Of a stretch of DNA of 64,000 bases, positions 18,105 to 26,417 are shown one piece after another. The notes under the pieces were generated by a model, which was given only the letters and a program-made list of their open reading frames with translations, was not told the DNA's origin and made no database searches. The position numbers and the translations under genes were made by a program. The stretch lies in NCBI GenBank assembly GCA_947494035.1, contig CANLTN010000021.1, positions 8,572 through 72,571 on the forward strand. The letters run 5' to 3'. The number at the start of each line of letters is the position of its first letter. The stretch's first letter is position 1. Source of the stretch: Pseudovibrio sp947494035. Lineage in GTDB: Bacteria; Pseudomonadota; Alphaproteobacteria; Rhizobiales; Stappiaceae.

Positions 18105-19322
18105 TCAGTGCTGCATACGGGCGAAGAAGCCCCTGATGCGTCGGTAGAACTGCCAGAAGTTTTGGTTGTTTCTGAGCCTGCGCTTTGAGCTGAGCTTGGC
18201 GTTTTCTAAAGTGGCGACGAGTTTGCCCTTCAGGGTGAGAGGCTCGATCCAGTCTTTCAGGTATTCTGGCTCAGACCATGCCAATTTGAAGCGCTCTTCT
18301 CCCAGCCCAAAGTCGAAGATCTCCATGCCTTGCTTACACATGTCTTCAATAACATGTTGCATGAGCAGTTCGCCTGGACTGTAGCGCATCAACTCCCCGC
18401 TGATTATGGAGGTGCAGTAGCAGTAGATGCGCCTTCCTGATCTTAAGCTGAGGCAAGTGCTGATGATCCTGTCATCGAGCTTCAGGCTGTAGATTTCCGA
18501 TTTTGTTGGACTGTCGTTCTTGGTAAGGTTGGCAAACGCCTCGCGCACAAAGCGCTGATAGTTTGGCTCAGCAAAGGCGGTTGGGATGCCTGTTTCAGCC
18601 TGCCTGCACTCTCGTTGTTGGATCATGGCGTCCAATGCCGCAGTGGTACCGTCAATGGTATGTTCTGCGGTGAAACTGAGTTTGCCTAAGGATTGTAATT
18701 TACTGATTTTGCTGCGGTGCTTTTTACGGGCAGCTTTAGACCGTTTTGCTTTGATGAACTCTTCTGCAGGGCTGACAAGCGAAAACGGATAGATCGCGTT
18801 GGTGCTTGTTGTATCACTGAGACGGACAAGAGGATTGTCATAGGGGCCGATTTGGCATGCCATGTTGCCAAGGTGGATGAGGTCTACGCCCCAAGCCTTG
18901 AGGGCCTGTATTAGGTGTGGACGGAACGTATGGGCCGTTGAGGTGGCCAGAAGTTCCTCTGACCAATAACCGGTATTCTGGTTGAAGAGCTCTTCTCCAA
19001 GCCATCTTACAGTGTTCGTTAAATGGTATCTGTGGAGCGCGAAGGGCAGGAGAACATGTAGCTTGTCGCCAATCCATCCGGTGATGACCAGTGCGGTTGC
19101 TTGCTCACCGTCTGCGATATGGTCTGCCCAGCTCTTGCACCATTCATAGGCGTGGTAGGCACTGCCATCGCCTTGGTCTTCCAGAGTGAGCCAGTCGCTG
19201 CGCAGATGTTGAAGATTGTTGCTGGCGTAAATCTGAAAGGAAAGGCTCTCCAAATCCAACGTGTCCTGTAGCGAAGGACGGCACGTGCAGTCGCTAGTTG
19301 CGATGGAATGAGAAGATGCCAT
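18105..19322 (-). CDS. FemAB/GNAT-like acetyltransferase (BcsL/CelD/HfsK type)
   Basis: A 405-residue protein with the Acetyltransf_6 pattern of polysaccharide-associated acyltransferases. It has an N-terminal GNAT-like half (about 50-200) and a C-terminal GNAT half with SKAARKKHRSKISKLQSLG, then RIYCYCTSIISGELMRYSPGELLMQHVIEDM and FDFGLGEERFKLAW. In Caulobacter a protein of this type (HfsK) modifies holdfast polysaccharide. The ATG at 19322 is preferred because AGGG precedes it and the N-terminal extension from 19382 has no family match. It converges on the gumC-like gene and is divergent from the deacetylase, with a perfect CtrA-type box between. The acyl donor and sugar target are unknown. 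Confidence 0.85.
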   Translation of the reverse strand: MASSHSIATSDCTCRPSLQDTLDLESLSFQIYASNNLQHLRSDWLTLEDQGDGSAYHAYEWCKSWADHIADGEQATALVITGWIGDKLHVLLPFALHRYHLTNTVRWLGEELFNQNTGYWSEELLATSTAHTFRPHLIQALKAWGVDLIHLGNMACQIGPYDNPLVRLSDTTSTNAIYPFSLVSPAEEFIKAKRSKAARKKHRSKISKLQSLGKLSFTAEHTIDGTTAALDAMIQQRECRQAETGIPTAFAEPNYQRFVREAFANLTKNDSPTKSEIYSLKLDDRIISTCLSLRSGRRIYCYCTSIISGELMRYSPGELLMQHVIEDMCKQGMEIFDFGLGEERFKLAWSEPEYLKDWIEPLTLKGKLVATLENAKLSSKRRLRNNQNFWQFYRRIRGFFARMQH

Positions 19323-19402
19323 TGAAGTTGCCCTAAGAAGATGTTGGAGAATTATTAGCTCCAAGCTCTTAATGAATCTCAAATCTAATTACGTAAAATA
19401 AT

Positions 19403-19417
19403 TTAATTAGAAATTAA
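19403..19417. promoter_or_regulatory. CtrA-type box TTAA-N7-TTAA
   Basis: A second perfect match to the CtrA full site, in the roughly 150-base region between the divergent acetyltransferase and deacetylase genes. It is the same pattern as at 14874 in the same locus. Confidence 0.55.
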
Positions 19418-19476
19418 TCGTAAATATTTGTCGGTTACGGTGTGAGGTAATTGCGGTCTGGAGTTAGGGGAACTCC

Positions 19477-20556
19477 TTGCGGAACTCTTTCAAGCATTCA
19501 TTTATCAACTACGCCAGCTATCTTCTAAATAGCCGCAGTCCTGCTCGGCTTTTTAGGGGAATGACGGCTGGTGACGGCATTATTTTTACACTTCACCGTG
19601 TCTTGCCAGAATCAGAGCGTGCCTTTCAGCCAAACAAGATTTTGGAGGTTACACCAGAGTTTTTGCGTGAAACGGTGGTTCAGGTTCGGGGGGTAGGATA
19701 CGAGTTTGTATCCCTGGATACTGCATTGGAGCGGCTGCAAAACGCGGATAAATCGGGCCCTAAGTTTGCGGTGCTGACTTTTGACGATGGCTACAAGGAT
19801 AATCGGGATGTTGCCTATCCGGTTCTAAAAGAGCTGGGAGTTCCGTTCACGATCTTCATCACCAGCGACTATAGCAATCACAAATCCGAGCTGTGGTGGA
19901 TCATGCTTGAGATGCTCATTGCTCAAAATGATAGTTTGTCTTTGCGGTATGGGGATGTGCGCTTTGATTATGAGTGCGCCTCATTGGCGCAAAAACATGC
20001 AGTGTTTCATAGCGCGCGCTGTATGCTGGTGAGCGAAGTTCCTGAAAGTGCGCAGCGTGCAGTTATATGTGAGGCTGCGGATCGTTACGGGCTGGATTGG
20101 CGTAGATTGTGCCCTGAGCTCATACTGTCCTTTGAAGAGTTGCAAGAGCTTTCCCGGGATCCGCTGGTCAGCTTTGGCGCACACACAGATACGCATCCCA
20201 TGCTTGCACGGCTTTCAAGCCCCGAAGATATTCGCCAGCATATACAGGCAGGTGTGGAGGAGATGAGCGAGCGGTTGGGGCAAACGCCGAGCATGCTGGC
20301 GTATCCTTACGGATTTGCCGATGCTGTTGATGAGCGGTGCGAGGCGGTAGCTGAGGAACTGGGCTTTGTTGCGGCGGTAACAACGCAACCGGGCACGCTG
20401 TCAGTGACCAATCTAAAGCGGCGCTATCATCTGCCGCGGGTCTCTTTGAACGGACTGCATCAGAACCAAAGAATGGTTGATATGTATCTGACCGGCGCCG
20501 CTTTTGCGGCGTACCACGGTGTTCGGCGCATCCGGTCATTCTTTAAAAGGGCGTGA
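19477..20556 (+). CDS. polysaccharide deacetylase (NodB/CE4 family)
   Basis: A 359-residue carbohydrate esterase 4 protein. NodB motif 1 is TFDDGYKDN (catalytic base and metal Asp), motif 2 is SFGAHTDTHPML (the H-x3-H metal ligands), and SMLAYPYGFADAV is motif 3. An insertion of about 70 residues lies between motifs 1 and 2. It would deacetylate N-acetylated sugars of the exported polymer, like HfsH in holdfast synthesis, though no clear signal peptide is seen. A TTG start at 19477 is called because AGGGG lies 6 bases upstream. The next ATG, at 19561, would cut into the conserved N-terminus. It closes the polysaccharide locus. Confidence 0.9.
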   Translation: MRNSFKHSFINYASYLLNSRSPARLFRGMTAGDGIIFTLHRVLPESERAFQPNKILEVTPEFLRETVVQVRGVGYEFVSLDTALERLQNADKSGPKFAVLTFDDGYKDNRDVAYPVLKELGVPFTIFITSDYSNHKSELWWIMLEMLIAQNDSLSLRYGDVRFDYECASLAQKHAVFHSARCMLVSEVPESAQRAVICEAADRYGLDWRRLCPELILSFEELQELSRDPLVSFGAHTDTHPMLARLSSPEDIRQHIQAGVEEMSERLGQTPSMLAYPYGFADAVDERCEAVAEELGFVAAVTTQPGTLSVTNLKRRYHLPRVSLNGLHQNQRMVDMYLTGAAFAAYHGVRRIRSFFKRA

Positions 20557-20567
20557 GGGCCTAAGCC

Positions 20568-20771
20568 CTAGCGCTTCTTATAGGTCCAGCTGATAATAAG
20601 ACCTGCCGGAACAACCCAGATCAGTCCAGCGATCGCGAAGAAAATCAGCTTAATGGACCAGTGCTGGTCTGCCATTGTCATGTCGCCGATCACCATTGCG
20701 ACGAAAACATAGACCACAACAAACGTGACCAAAAAAATCATGCCGATGAAGCGGCGCAATGGCGAAACCAT
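20568..20771 (-). CDS. DUF2842 small membrane protein
   Basis: A 67-residue protein with two hydrophobic helices separated by a short polar turn: RRFIGMIFLVTFVVVYVFVA, then KLIFFAIAGLIWVVPAGLII. It ends in WTYKKR. This is the layout of the alphaproteobacterial DUF2842 family. The ATG at 20771 follows AAGGAG at good spacing, while the longer frame to 20894 has no family match. The function is unknown. It is divergent from ctaA and converges with the deacetylase gene, with 11 bases between stops. Confidence 0.85.
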   Translation of the reverse strand: MVSPLRRFIGMIFLVTFVVVYVFVAMVIGDMTMADQHWSIKLIFFAIAGLIWVVPAGLIISWTYKKR

Positions 20772-21059
20772 ATAGTTCTCCTTGAAAGCCCCTTCATGTG
20801 GGGCTTGGTTTGTGCGCAAGCCATAGTTCAAAATGCATATATTTTTCAAGAGGATCTTGCTGATAAACTTGGGTTTATGTGGGGCTGGTTCCACTGCGAA
20901 TGCTCTAAGCCTATGACAGAGAAGTGCAATTAGGGCGCGCTGGGTCCTCTGATAAGTCTAGGTAATTTGTCCAGACTGTTGTGAGGATCTGCGTATTTTT
21001 CCTGATTTAGCTGCGGATCTGACCTATATAGGGGCAAACAAGCTCATCAGATAGGTGTC

Positions 21060-22145
21060 ATGTCTACTCCGTTTCATAGTCCAGATCTTTCTGCTCAAGA
21101 CCTTTCCAATCGCAGGCAAATTCGTGTGTGGTTGCTATTTATCTGCCTCCTGATTTTGGCCATGGTTGTTGTTGGCGGGGCTACCCGGTTGACTGACTCT
21201 GGTCTTTCCATCACAGAATGGAAGCCCATTCATGGCGCTATTCCGCCGCTGAATGCAGAGGAGTGGGCGGAGGAATTTGAGAAGTACCAGCAAATTCCTC
21301 AATACCAGCTCCTCAATAAAGGTATGACGCTTGATGAGTTTAAGGGCATCTTCTGGTGGGAGTGGGGACATCGCCTGCTTGGCCGGGTGATCGGGCTGTT
21401 CTTCTTTCTTCCGCTTGTGTGGTTCTGGGCGCGGGGGCAGGTGAGCTCCTGGCTTAAACCACGATTGGTGGTGGCGTTTTTGCTAGGCGGTCTGCAAGGT
21501 GCAATCGGTTGGTGGATGGTTGCCTCCGGTCTCGTGAACCGCGTGGATGTGAGTCAGTACCGCCTTGCTGTGCACCTGAGCGTGGCCTGTATTCTGTTTG
21601 CCTATCTTTACTATCTGGCTGGTGTTTTGAAGCGTCGGCCGGACTTGAAGCGCGATGGCTGGGATGTGTTTGGCAATGGTTTGACTGGGGCGTACTTGCT
21701 TGTTGCCTTGGTTCTGTTCCAGTTGTTCCTCGGCGCGTTGGTGGCCGGTCTTAATGCAGGGCTGACATTTAATACTTGGCCGTTGATGGATGGAAAAATC
21801 ATTCCATCAGGACTGTTTGTCATGTCGCCTTGGTGGGAGAACTTCTTTGAAAATGTGCTGATGGTGCAGTTCCAGCATCGCATGATGGCCTATGCACTGG
21901 TGGTTGCGGTGTTCCTGCAGGGATTTTATCTGATGCGTGGCAACCGTGATGGGGCGCTGAAACGCAATGCCAGTTGGTTGATGGTTGCGATTGTCATTCA
22001 GGTGTTCCTCGGCATTGTGACGCTGCTTGGCATGGTGCCGCTGGATCGTGCCTTGGCTCATCAGGCAATGGCGCTTATTGTTTTGGCGCTTACAGTTGAG
22101 CAGATGTGCCTGCTGCGCCGCGAGAAAGAAGCAGCGTTGAGGTAG
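21060..22145 (+). CDS. ctaA: heme A synthase (COX15/CtaA)
   Basis: Oxidises the C8 methyl of heme O to make heme A for cytochrome c oxidase, in the inner membrane. The 361-residue protein has eight hydrophobic segments. The heme-ligand histidines occur in the expected places: WEWGHRLLGR, LAVHLSVAC, VQFQHRMMAYA and ALAHQAMAL. The N-terminal VVVGGATRLTDSGLSITEWKP is diagnostic of the proteobacterial type. The ATG at 21060 sits directly after an AT-rich leader. It is monocistronic, with a good terminator just past the stop. Confidence 0.97.
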   Translation: MSTPFHSPDLSAQDLSNRRQIRVWLLFICLLILAMVVVGGATRLTDSGLSITEWKPIHGAIPPLNAEEWAEEFEKYQQIPQYQLLNKGMTLDEFKGIFWWEWGHRLLGRVIGLFFFLPLVWFWARGQVSSWLKPRLVVAFLLGGLQGAIGWWMVASGLVNRVDVSQYRLAVHLSVACILFAYLYYLAGVLKRRPDLKRDGWDVFGNGLTGAYLLVALVLFQLFLGALVAGLNAGLTFNTWPLMDGKIIPSGLFVMSPWWENFFENVLMVQFQHRMMAYALVVAVFLQGFYLMRGNRDGALKRNASWLMVAIVIQVFLGIVTLLGMVPLDRALAHQAMALIVLALTVEQMCLLRREKEAALR

Positions 22146-22181
22146 TGATTCAGTTTTTTGGATTAAGTAGCTGAAAACATT

Positions 22182-22210
22182 AAAAAAGGCGCCGCTTGGG
22201 CGCCTTTTTC
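22182..22210 (+). terminator. Rho-independent terminator after ctaA
   Basis: GGCGCC pairs with GGCGCC across GCTTG, flanked by an A run before and five T after. The symmetry may also stop transcription from the convergent metY gene. Confidence 0.88.
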
Positions 22211-22277
22211 TGTTTGTGTGCCTGATGCTTGCAGATTGAATCATCTGTCAGGACTAAGGTGTTGAAATATGGAGTTA

Positions 22278-23561
22278 TTATACCTTCTCAAGTGCCTGTT
22301 TCAGGTCTGCAATTATATCGGCTGCATCTTCAATGCCGATGGACAAGCGAACAACGTCCGGGCCAGCCCCGGCAGCCGTTTTTTGCGTGTCATTCAGCTG
22401 GCGGTGTGTGGTGGAGGCCGGGTGGATAACGAGGGAGCGGGTGTCACCGATGTTTGCAAGATGAGAGAAAAGCTCAAGGCTTTTGACCAGTTCAACACCG
22501 GCTTCGTAACCGCCTTTGAGGCCGAATGTGAAGACAGCACCAGCGCCTTTCGGGCAGTACTTCTGGTGGGCCTGATAGAACGGATCGTTGGCCAGACCTG
22601 CGTAGGAAACCCAGCCGACAGCGGGATGGCTCTGGAGGAATTCAGCAACCTTCAGTGCGTTATCAGAGTGCTTTTGCATGCGCAGTGCAAGGGTTTCTAT
22701 TCCGGTGATAAGCATGAACGCGTTGTGCGGCGAGATTGCGGGGCCGAGATCACGCAGGCCGAGTACGCGGCAGCAGATCGCAAAGGCGATGTTGCCGAAG
22801 GTCTCGAACAAACGCATGTCGTTGTATTCCGGGCGCGGCTCGGTCAGCATCGGGTACTTGCCAGAGGCTGCCCAGTCAAAAGTGCCTGCATCCACAATTG
22901 CGCCGCCCATGGAGTTGCCGTGACCGCCCATGAACTTGGTCAGGGAGTGTAGGACGATGTCAGCGCCGTGTTTGATCGGCTGGCACAGGTATGGGGTTGC
23001 CATGGTGTTGTCGACGACCAGAGGTACGCCAGCTTCTTTGGCCACTGCTGAGATGCCGTCGATATCCATGACAATGCCGCCAGGATTGGCGAGGCTTTCA
23101 ATGAAGACTGCGCGGGTGTTCTCATCGATTTGATCCGCGAAACTTTGGGCGTCGAGATCTTCCGCCCATTTCACATCCCAGCCGAAGCTTTTGAAGGAAT
23201 GGTTGAGCTGGTTGATGGTGCCGCCATACATGCGCTTGGATGCAACAATGTTGCACCCCGGGCTCATCATGGCGTGGAAGGTCACAAGCTGGGCAGCATG
23301 GCCTGATGCCACCGCTAGAGCAGCTGTGCCGCCTTCCAGTGTTGCGACACGTTCTTCAAGGACGGCTGTGGTCGGGTTAGTGATGCGGGTGTAGATATTT
23401 CCGAACGCCTGCAAACCGAATAAGGAGGCTGCGTGGTCCACATCATCAAACACAAAGGATGTTGTCTGATAGATTGGTGTTGCGCGTGCGCCTGTGGTTG
23501 GGTCTGGATGTGCGCCTGCGTGAATTGCAAGGGTATCAAAGCCGGGTGTGTGATCGCTCAT
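22278..23561 (-). CDS. metY: O-acetylhomoserine sulfhydrylase (MetY type)
   Basis: A PLP enzyme of the Cys/Met metabolism family that forms homocysteine from O-acetylhomoserine and sulfide. It is 427 residues long, the longer length of MetY rather than MetB/MetZ. Features are GFDTLAIHAGAHPDPTTGARATPIYQT at the start, YTRITNPTTAVLEERVATLEGG, and the PLP lysine in LHSLTKFMGGHG. The C-terminal block HPASTTHRQL and then VRLSIGIEDAADII are also typical. It is read in the same direction as the CoA-binding protein and enoyl-CoA hydratase genes upstream, but a 317-base gap suggests its own promoter. Confidence 0.95.
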   Translation of the reverse strand: MSDHTPGFDTLAIHAGAHPDPTTGARATPIYQTTSFVFDDVDHAASLFGLQAFGNIYTRITNPTTAVLEERVATLEGGTAALAVASGHAAQLVTFHAMMSPGCNIVASKRMYGGTINQLNHSFKSFGWDVKWAEDLDAQSFADQIDENTRAVFIESLANPGGIVMDIDGISAVAKEAGVPLVVDNTMATPYLCQPIKHGADIVLHSLTKFMGGHGNSMGGAIVDAGTFDWAASGKYPMLTEPRPEYNDMRLFETFGNIAFAICCRVLGLRDLGPAISPHNAFMLITGIETLALRMQKHSDNALKVAEFLQSHPAVGWVSYAGLANDPFYQAHQKYCPKGAGAVFTFGLKGGYEAGVELVKSLELFSHLANIGDTRSLVIHPASTTHRQLNDTQKTAAGAGPDVVRLSIGIEDAADIIADLKQALEKV

Positions 23562-23878
23562 GAGGCAGTCCTTTCAATGCGCTTGCAGGATCGAGCGGTG
23601 CTGCGCAAGGTGCATGGCGTGCAAACCCCGCAAACAGGCGCGTCATTCTCTGCTGAAATTCATAAATCTCCCGGGAGAGACTATGAGGGGGCAACCGGAG
23701 GTTGGCAAGCACAGATGAACCGATGGGTGCGGTGCATTCTTGCAGAAAGCTCAAGCAAACCAGTGATTTCTAGTGCTTGAAATTTTGTTTAGTTCTGTTG
23801 TGCGGGGTTGGAAAGTCATCTTAATTTGGCGGGCTCGTGCTCAGCCTGAGGTGAGCAAGAGCGCCCGATACTGCCTGA
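23562..23878. other. 317-base spacer upstream of metY
   Basis: No gene is supported here. It holds a perfect 12-base palindrome TCTCCCGGGAGA at 23667-23678 and a hairpin-forming stretch at about 23834-23865, just past the CoA-binding protein stop (TGCTCA/TGAGCA stem, no T run). No known SAM riboswitch consensus could be recognised by eye. Confidence 0.4.
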
Positions 23879-24319
23879 CTAGCTGGCACCCAGAGATGCC
23901 AGGCGGGGGATTTCGATCTTTGGACAGCGGTCCATGACCACTTTGATTCCTTTTGCTTCCGCCCGCGCTGCCGCGTCGTCGTTTCGCACGCCGAGCTGAA
24001 GCCAGATGACCTCGGGCAGCGTTGACAGAGCAAGCGTTTCATCGACGACGTCGCCAGCAGCTTCTGAGTTGCGGAAGACATCAACCATATCGACGGGCTC
24101 TGGAAGGTCGGCGAGGGAGGCGTAGACTTTTCTACCTGCGATCTCGCTGCCTGCTTGACCCGGATTGATGGGGTAGACACTGTAGCCTTGCTCAAGCAGG
24201 AAATTTAGCACACGGAAGCTGGCGCGCTCCGGCTTGTTGCTGGCCCCTACGAGTGCAATTGTCTTGGTGCTCTGCAAAATCCCGCGGATGTAGTCATCTG
24301 AATAGTGATCGTGGTTCAT
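23879..24319 (-). CDS. CoA-binding domain protein (YccU family)
   Basis: A 146-residue Rossmann-fold protein with the CoA-binding signature. IALVGASNKPERASFRVLNFLLEQGYSVYPINP covers the nucleotide-binding turn, EIAGRKVYASLADLPEPVDMVDVFR follows, and VIWLQLGVRNDDAAARAEAKGIKVVMDRCPKIE makes up the C-terminal block. The family is related to the CoA-binding domain of succinyl-CoA synthetase; its physiological role is unproven. The ATG at 24319 follows AGGGGTG, so the longer frame to 24388 is not used. It lies between the enoyl-CoA hydratase-like gene and metY, an arrangement often seen in alphaproteobacteria. Confidence 0.9.
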   Translation of the reverse strand: MNHDHYSDDYIRGILQSTKTIALVGASNKPERASFRVLNFLLEQGYSVYPINPGQAGSEIAGRKVYASLADLPEPVDMVDVFRNSEAAGDVVDETLALSTLPEVIWLQLGVRNDDAAARAEAKGIKVVMDRCPKIEIPRLASLGAS

Positions 24320-24498
24320 TTTCTTGTCACCCCTGTTCCATTTTCCGGTCTGTCGTCTGCATGGCCCTACATGGCTTGCTGCGAGCAACCGTTACGAAGA
24401 TATGGGCAGTGGTTCTGGCAGTTTCCAGTGCAGGCCGGGTGCCTGTGCTCAAGAGCTTTAGACTACCCGTAGATTCCTGCGCTGCGCTTGGTGCTGGC

Positions 24499-25329
24499 TC
24501 AGCTGTCTTTCCAGTCTGGTGTGCGTTTTTGAAGGAAGGCGTTGATTCCCTCTTCTGCATCGTTGGCCAGCATGTTTTCTGCCATGACTTTTGAAGTGTA
24601 GGCGTAGGCTTCTGCCAGTGGCATGTCGGCTTGCTTGTAGAAAGCTTCCTTGCCGGTTTTGACAGTGAGGGCAGACTTTGAGGCGATTACCTCAGCGTAT
24701 TTTTGTACCACGACTTCCAGATAGTCTGCCTGTACGACACGGTTGATCAGGCCGTAGTCCTTGGCGGTGGAGGCATCGATGCTCTCGCCGGTCAGCAGCA
24801 TTTCCATGGCTTTCTTGCGACCAATGTTGCGGGTGAGGGCGACCATTGGGGTGGAGCAGAACAGGCCGATGTTGACGCCCGGTGTGCAGAAGGTTGCGGT
24901 GTCGAGTGCCAATGCAAGGTCGCAGGAGGCTACCAGCTGGCATCCTGCGGCGGTCGCAACGCCGGTGACAACGGCGATGACTGGCTTTGGCAGGTTCACG
25001 ATCTTCTGCATGAGTTCTGCGCACTGGTCGAAGGTTTCCTCATAGAAGGCCTTGCCGCCGTCCGCCTCTGCGCGCGCGGCTGTGAGTTCTTTCAGGTCGT
25101 GACCTGCACAGAAGACTTTGCCTTCCGCGCCGAGCAAAACGACGCGCACTTTCGGATTGGCGGCAGCTTCGTCGAGGGCGGCGCAGAGTTCTTTCATCAT
25201 GGCCATAGACAGGGCGTTCATGCGCTCCGGACGCTGCATGACGATACGCTGAACACCGTTGTGCAGCAGTTTGCCAAGCATTGGGCGGTCTGCTTCGCTC
25301 TGGTCTTTGGTGGTGTCTGCGTCAGACAT
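24499..25329 (-). CDS. enoyl-CoA hydratase/isomerase family protein
   Basis: A 276-residue crotonase-fold protein. The oxyanion-hole segments are FCAGHDLKEL and ATAAGCQLVASCDLALA. GVNIGLFCSTPMVALTRNIGRKKAMEMLLTG and AKDYGLINRVV follow as in the family. It is closest in pattern to the ECHDC3-like branch. The usual second catalytic Glu position (in the GxNIGL segment) is not clearly acidic, so the exact reaction is unclear. The ATG at 25329 follows GGAGAA and gives an N-terminus beginning MSDAD. It is divergent from a PaaI-like thioesterase, which hints at a shared acyl-CoA role. Confidence 0.88.
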   Translation of the reverse strand: MSDADTTKDQSEADRPMLGKLLHNGVQRIVMQRPERMNALSMAMMKELCAALDEAAANPKVRVVLLGAEGKVFCAGHDLKELTAARAEADGGKAFYEETFDQCAELMQKIVNLPKPVIAVVTGVATAAGCQLVASCDLALALDTATFCTPGVNIGLFCSTPMVALTRNIGRKKAMEMLLTGESIDASTAKDYGLINRVVQADYLEVVVQKYAEVIASKSALTVKTGKEAFYKQADMPLAEAYAYTSKVMAENMLANDAEEGINAFLQKRTPDWKDS

Positions 25330-25515
25330 GATGGTTCTCCGTCGTACTTCAATTAGAATTGCGATGCGTGTAGCAGGCTCTGCTGCCACAATTAAGCGTT
25401 AAATCGTAAAGTGAACAAGGCTTACGCCTGAAGCAATGGTTTAGAACTTTTGTTCAGCTGGTAAATCTTAGCCTGATAGACCAGCATGCCGGTTTGCATG
25501 AGGAGGAGGAACTTC

Positions 25516-25974
25516 ATGGCAAGTGAAGTGGTAGAGCCCGCTGTTCAGGTTAGTCCGGCAGAACTGACAGAGTATCTGGATAAGGTCTTTCCGCAAATGC
25601 ACGCGCAGGGGCGTGCGTATTTCATTGACGAAATTTTGCCGGGAAAGGCTATTGTCAGGCTTAAGGCCAGCGATGCTCATTTGCGTCCCGGTGGCACCGT
25701 TTCCGGTCCTTCCCTGATGGGTCTGGCTGATTACGCGGCCTATGTGGCTTTAATGGGAAATATGGGCCTGCATGCGCTTGCCGTGACCACCAACATGAAC
25801 ATCAACTTTCTGCGCAAAGCCAAAGCAGGTGATATGATCGCGACCTGCCGTATCCTGAAAGGGGGAAAGCGTCTTGTGGTTATGGACTGCGAGATTGTGC
25901 GCGAAGGCAGCGATGACCTGATTGCCCACGCCACCGCGACCTATTCCATCCCACCTGCTTCGTTTAAGGGGTAG
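25516..25974 (+). CDS. PaaI-like hotdog-fold thioesterase
   Basis: A 152-residue acyl-CoA thioesterase of the PaaI type. The hotdog signature is visible in HLRPGGTVSGPSLMGLADYAAYVAL (the long central helix with a conserved Asp) and AVTTNMNINFLRKAKAGDMIATCRIL (the following strands). VMDCEIVREGSDDLIAHATATYSIPP completes the fold. The ATG at 25516 follows a very strong AGGAGGAGGAA site. Its 3' end overlaps the 3' end of the convergent small secreted protein gene by 34 bases. It is divergent from the enoyl-CoA hydratase-like gene. Confidence 0.9.
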   Translation: MASEVVEPAVQVSPAELTEYLDKVFPQMHAQGRAYFIDEILPGKAIVRLKASDAHLRPGGTVSGPSLMGLADYAAYVALMGNMGLHALAVTTNMNINFLRKAKAGDMIATCRILKGGKRLVVMDCEIVREGSDDLIAHATATYSIPPASFKG

Positions 25975-26258
25975 GACGCGAGCTGTTTGTTCTCCAGACG
26001 GGTTGTTGGGCAACCGTCCTGAATTTTCCGCCATATTGGGTTGTTCAGAGCCATCTGGCATTGGGCCAGATAGGCTGTGCCGTCCACATAGAGACAGGAA
26101 AAATCACCTAGCTCGATTCTGATGCCGCGATTGGTGCAGTAGCAGTCGGGCTGCTTGAACAGATGGCGCGGGCGTTTTTTGAACTTGCTTTCTTGTGCCT
26201 GAGCGCCCCACGCACACAGCAGCGAAATGACAAGAGTGAATAAGAAATAGCGACGCAT
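25941..26258 (-). CDS. small secreted cysteine-containing protein
   Basis: A 105-residue protein with a clear Sec signal (RRYFLFTLVISLLCAWGAQA). The mature part holds CYC, a single Cys in LGDFSCLYV, then QCQMALNNPIW and QDGC, a spacing that suggests two or more disulfides in the periplasm. The pattern of a Cys pair followed by RIELG, ACL/SCL and a MALNNP-like motif is seen in conserved hypothetical proteins of alphaproteobacteria. The function is unknown. The stop lies inside the 3' end of the convergent thioesterase gene (34-base overlap). Confidence 0.78.
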   Translation of the reverse strand: MRRYFLFTLVISLLCAWGAQAQESKFKKRPRHLFKQPDCYCTNRGIRIELGDFSCLYVDGTAYLAQCQMALNNPIWRKIQDGCPTTRLENKQLASYPLNEAGGME

Positions 26259-26417
26259 GCCCCATGATAAGACGTAGGGTGCGCATCGCTATTGTCGTAT
26301 TTCAGGGGCAGCACCTAACGCTCAAAGATAGATCAGTGTGCCTTGCGCCCGCAGAGTGTCAAACCAATCCGGCTCTCTGGTCAGGCGTGTCCAGCATAAA
26401 TCGAGCACTGCATCTGC

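Noticed and set aside
23562..23878. Possible SAM riboswitch before metY
   Set aside because: metY is often controlled by one, but I could not match any SAM class consensus or pseudoknot here by eye.
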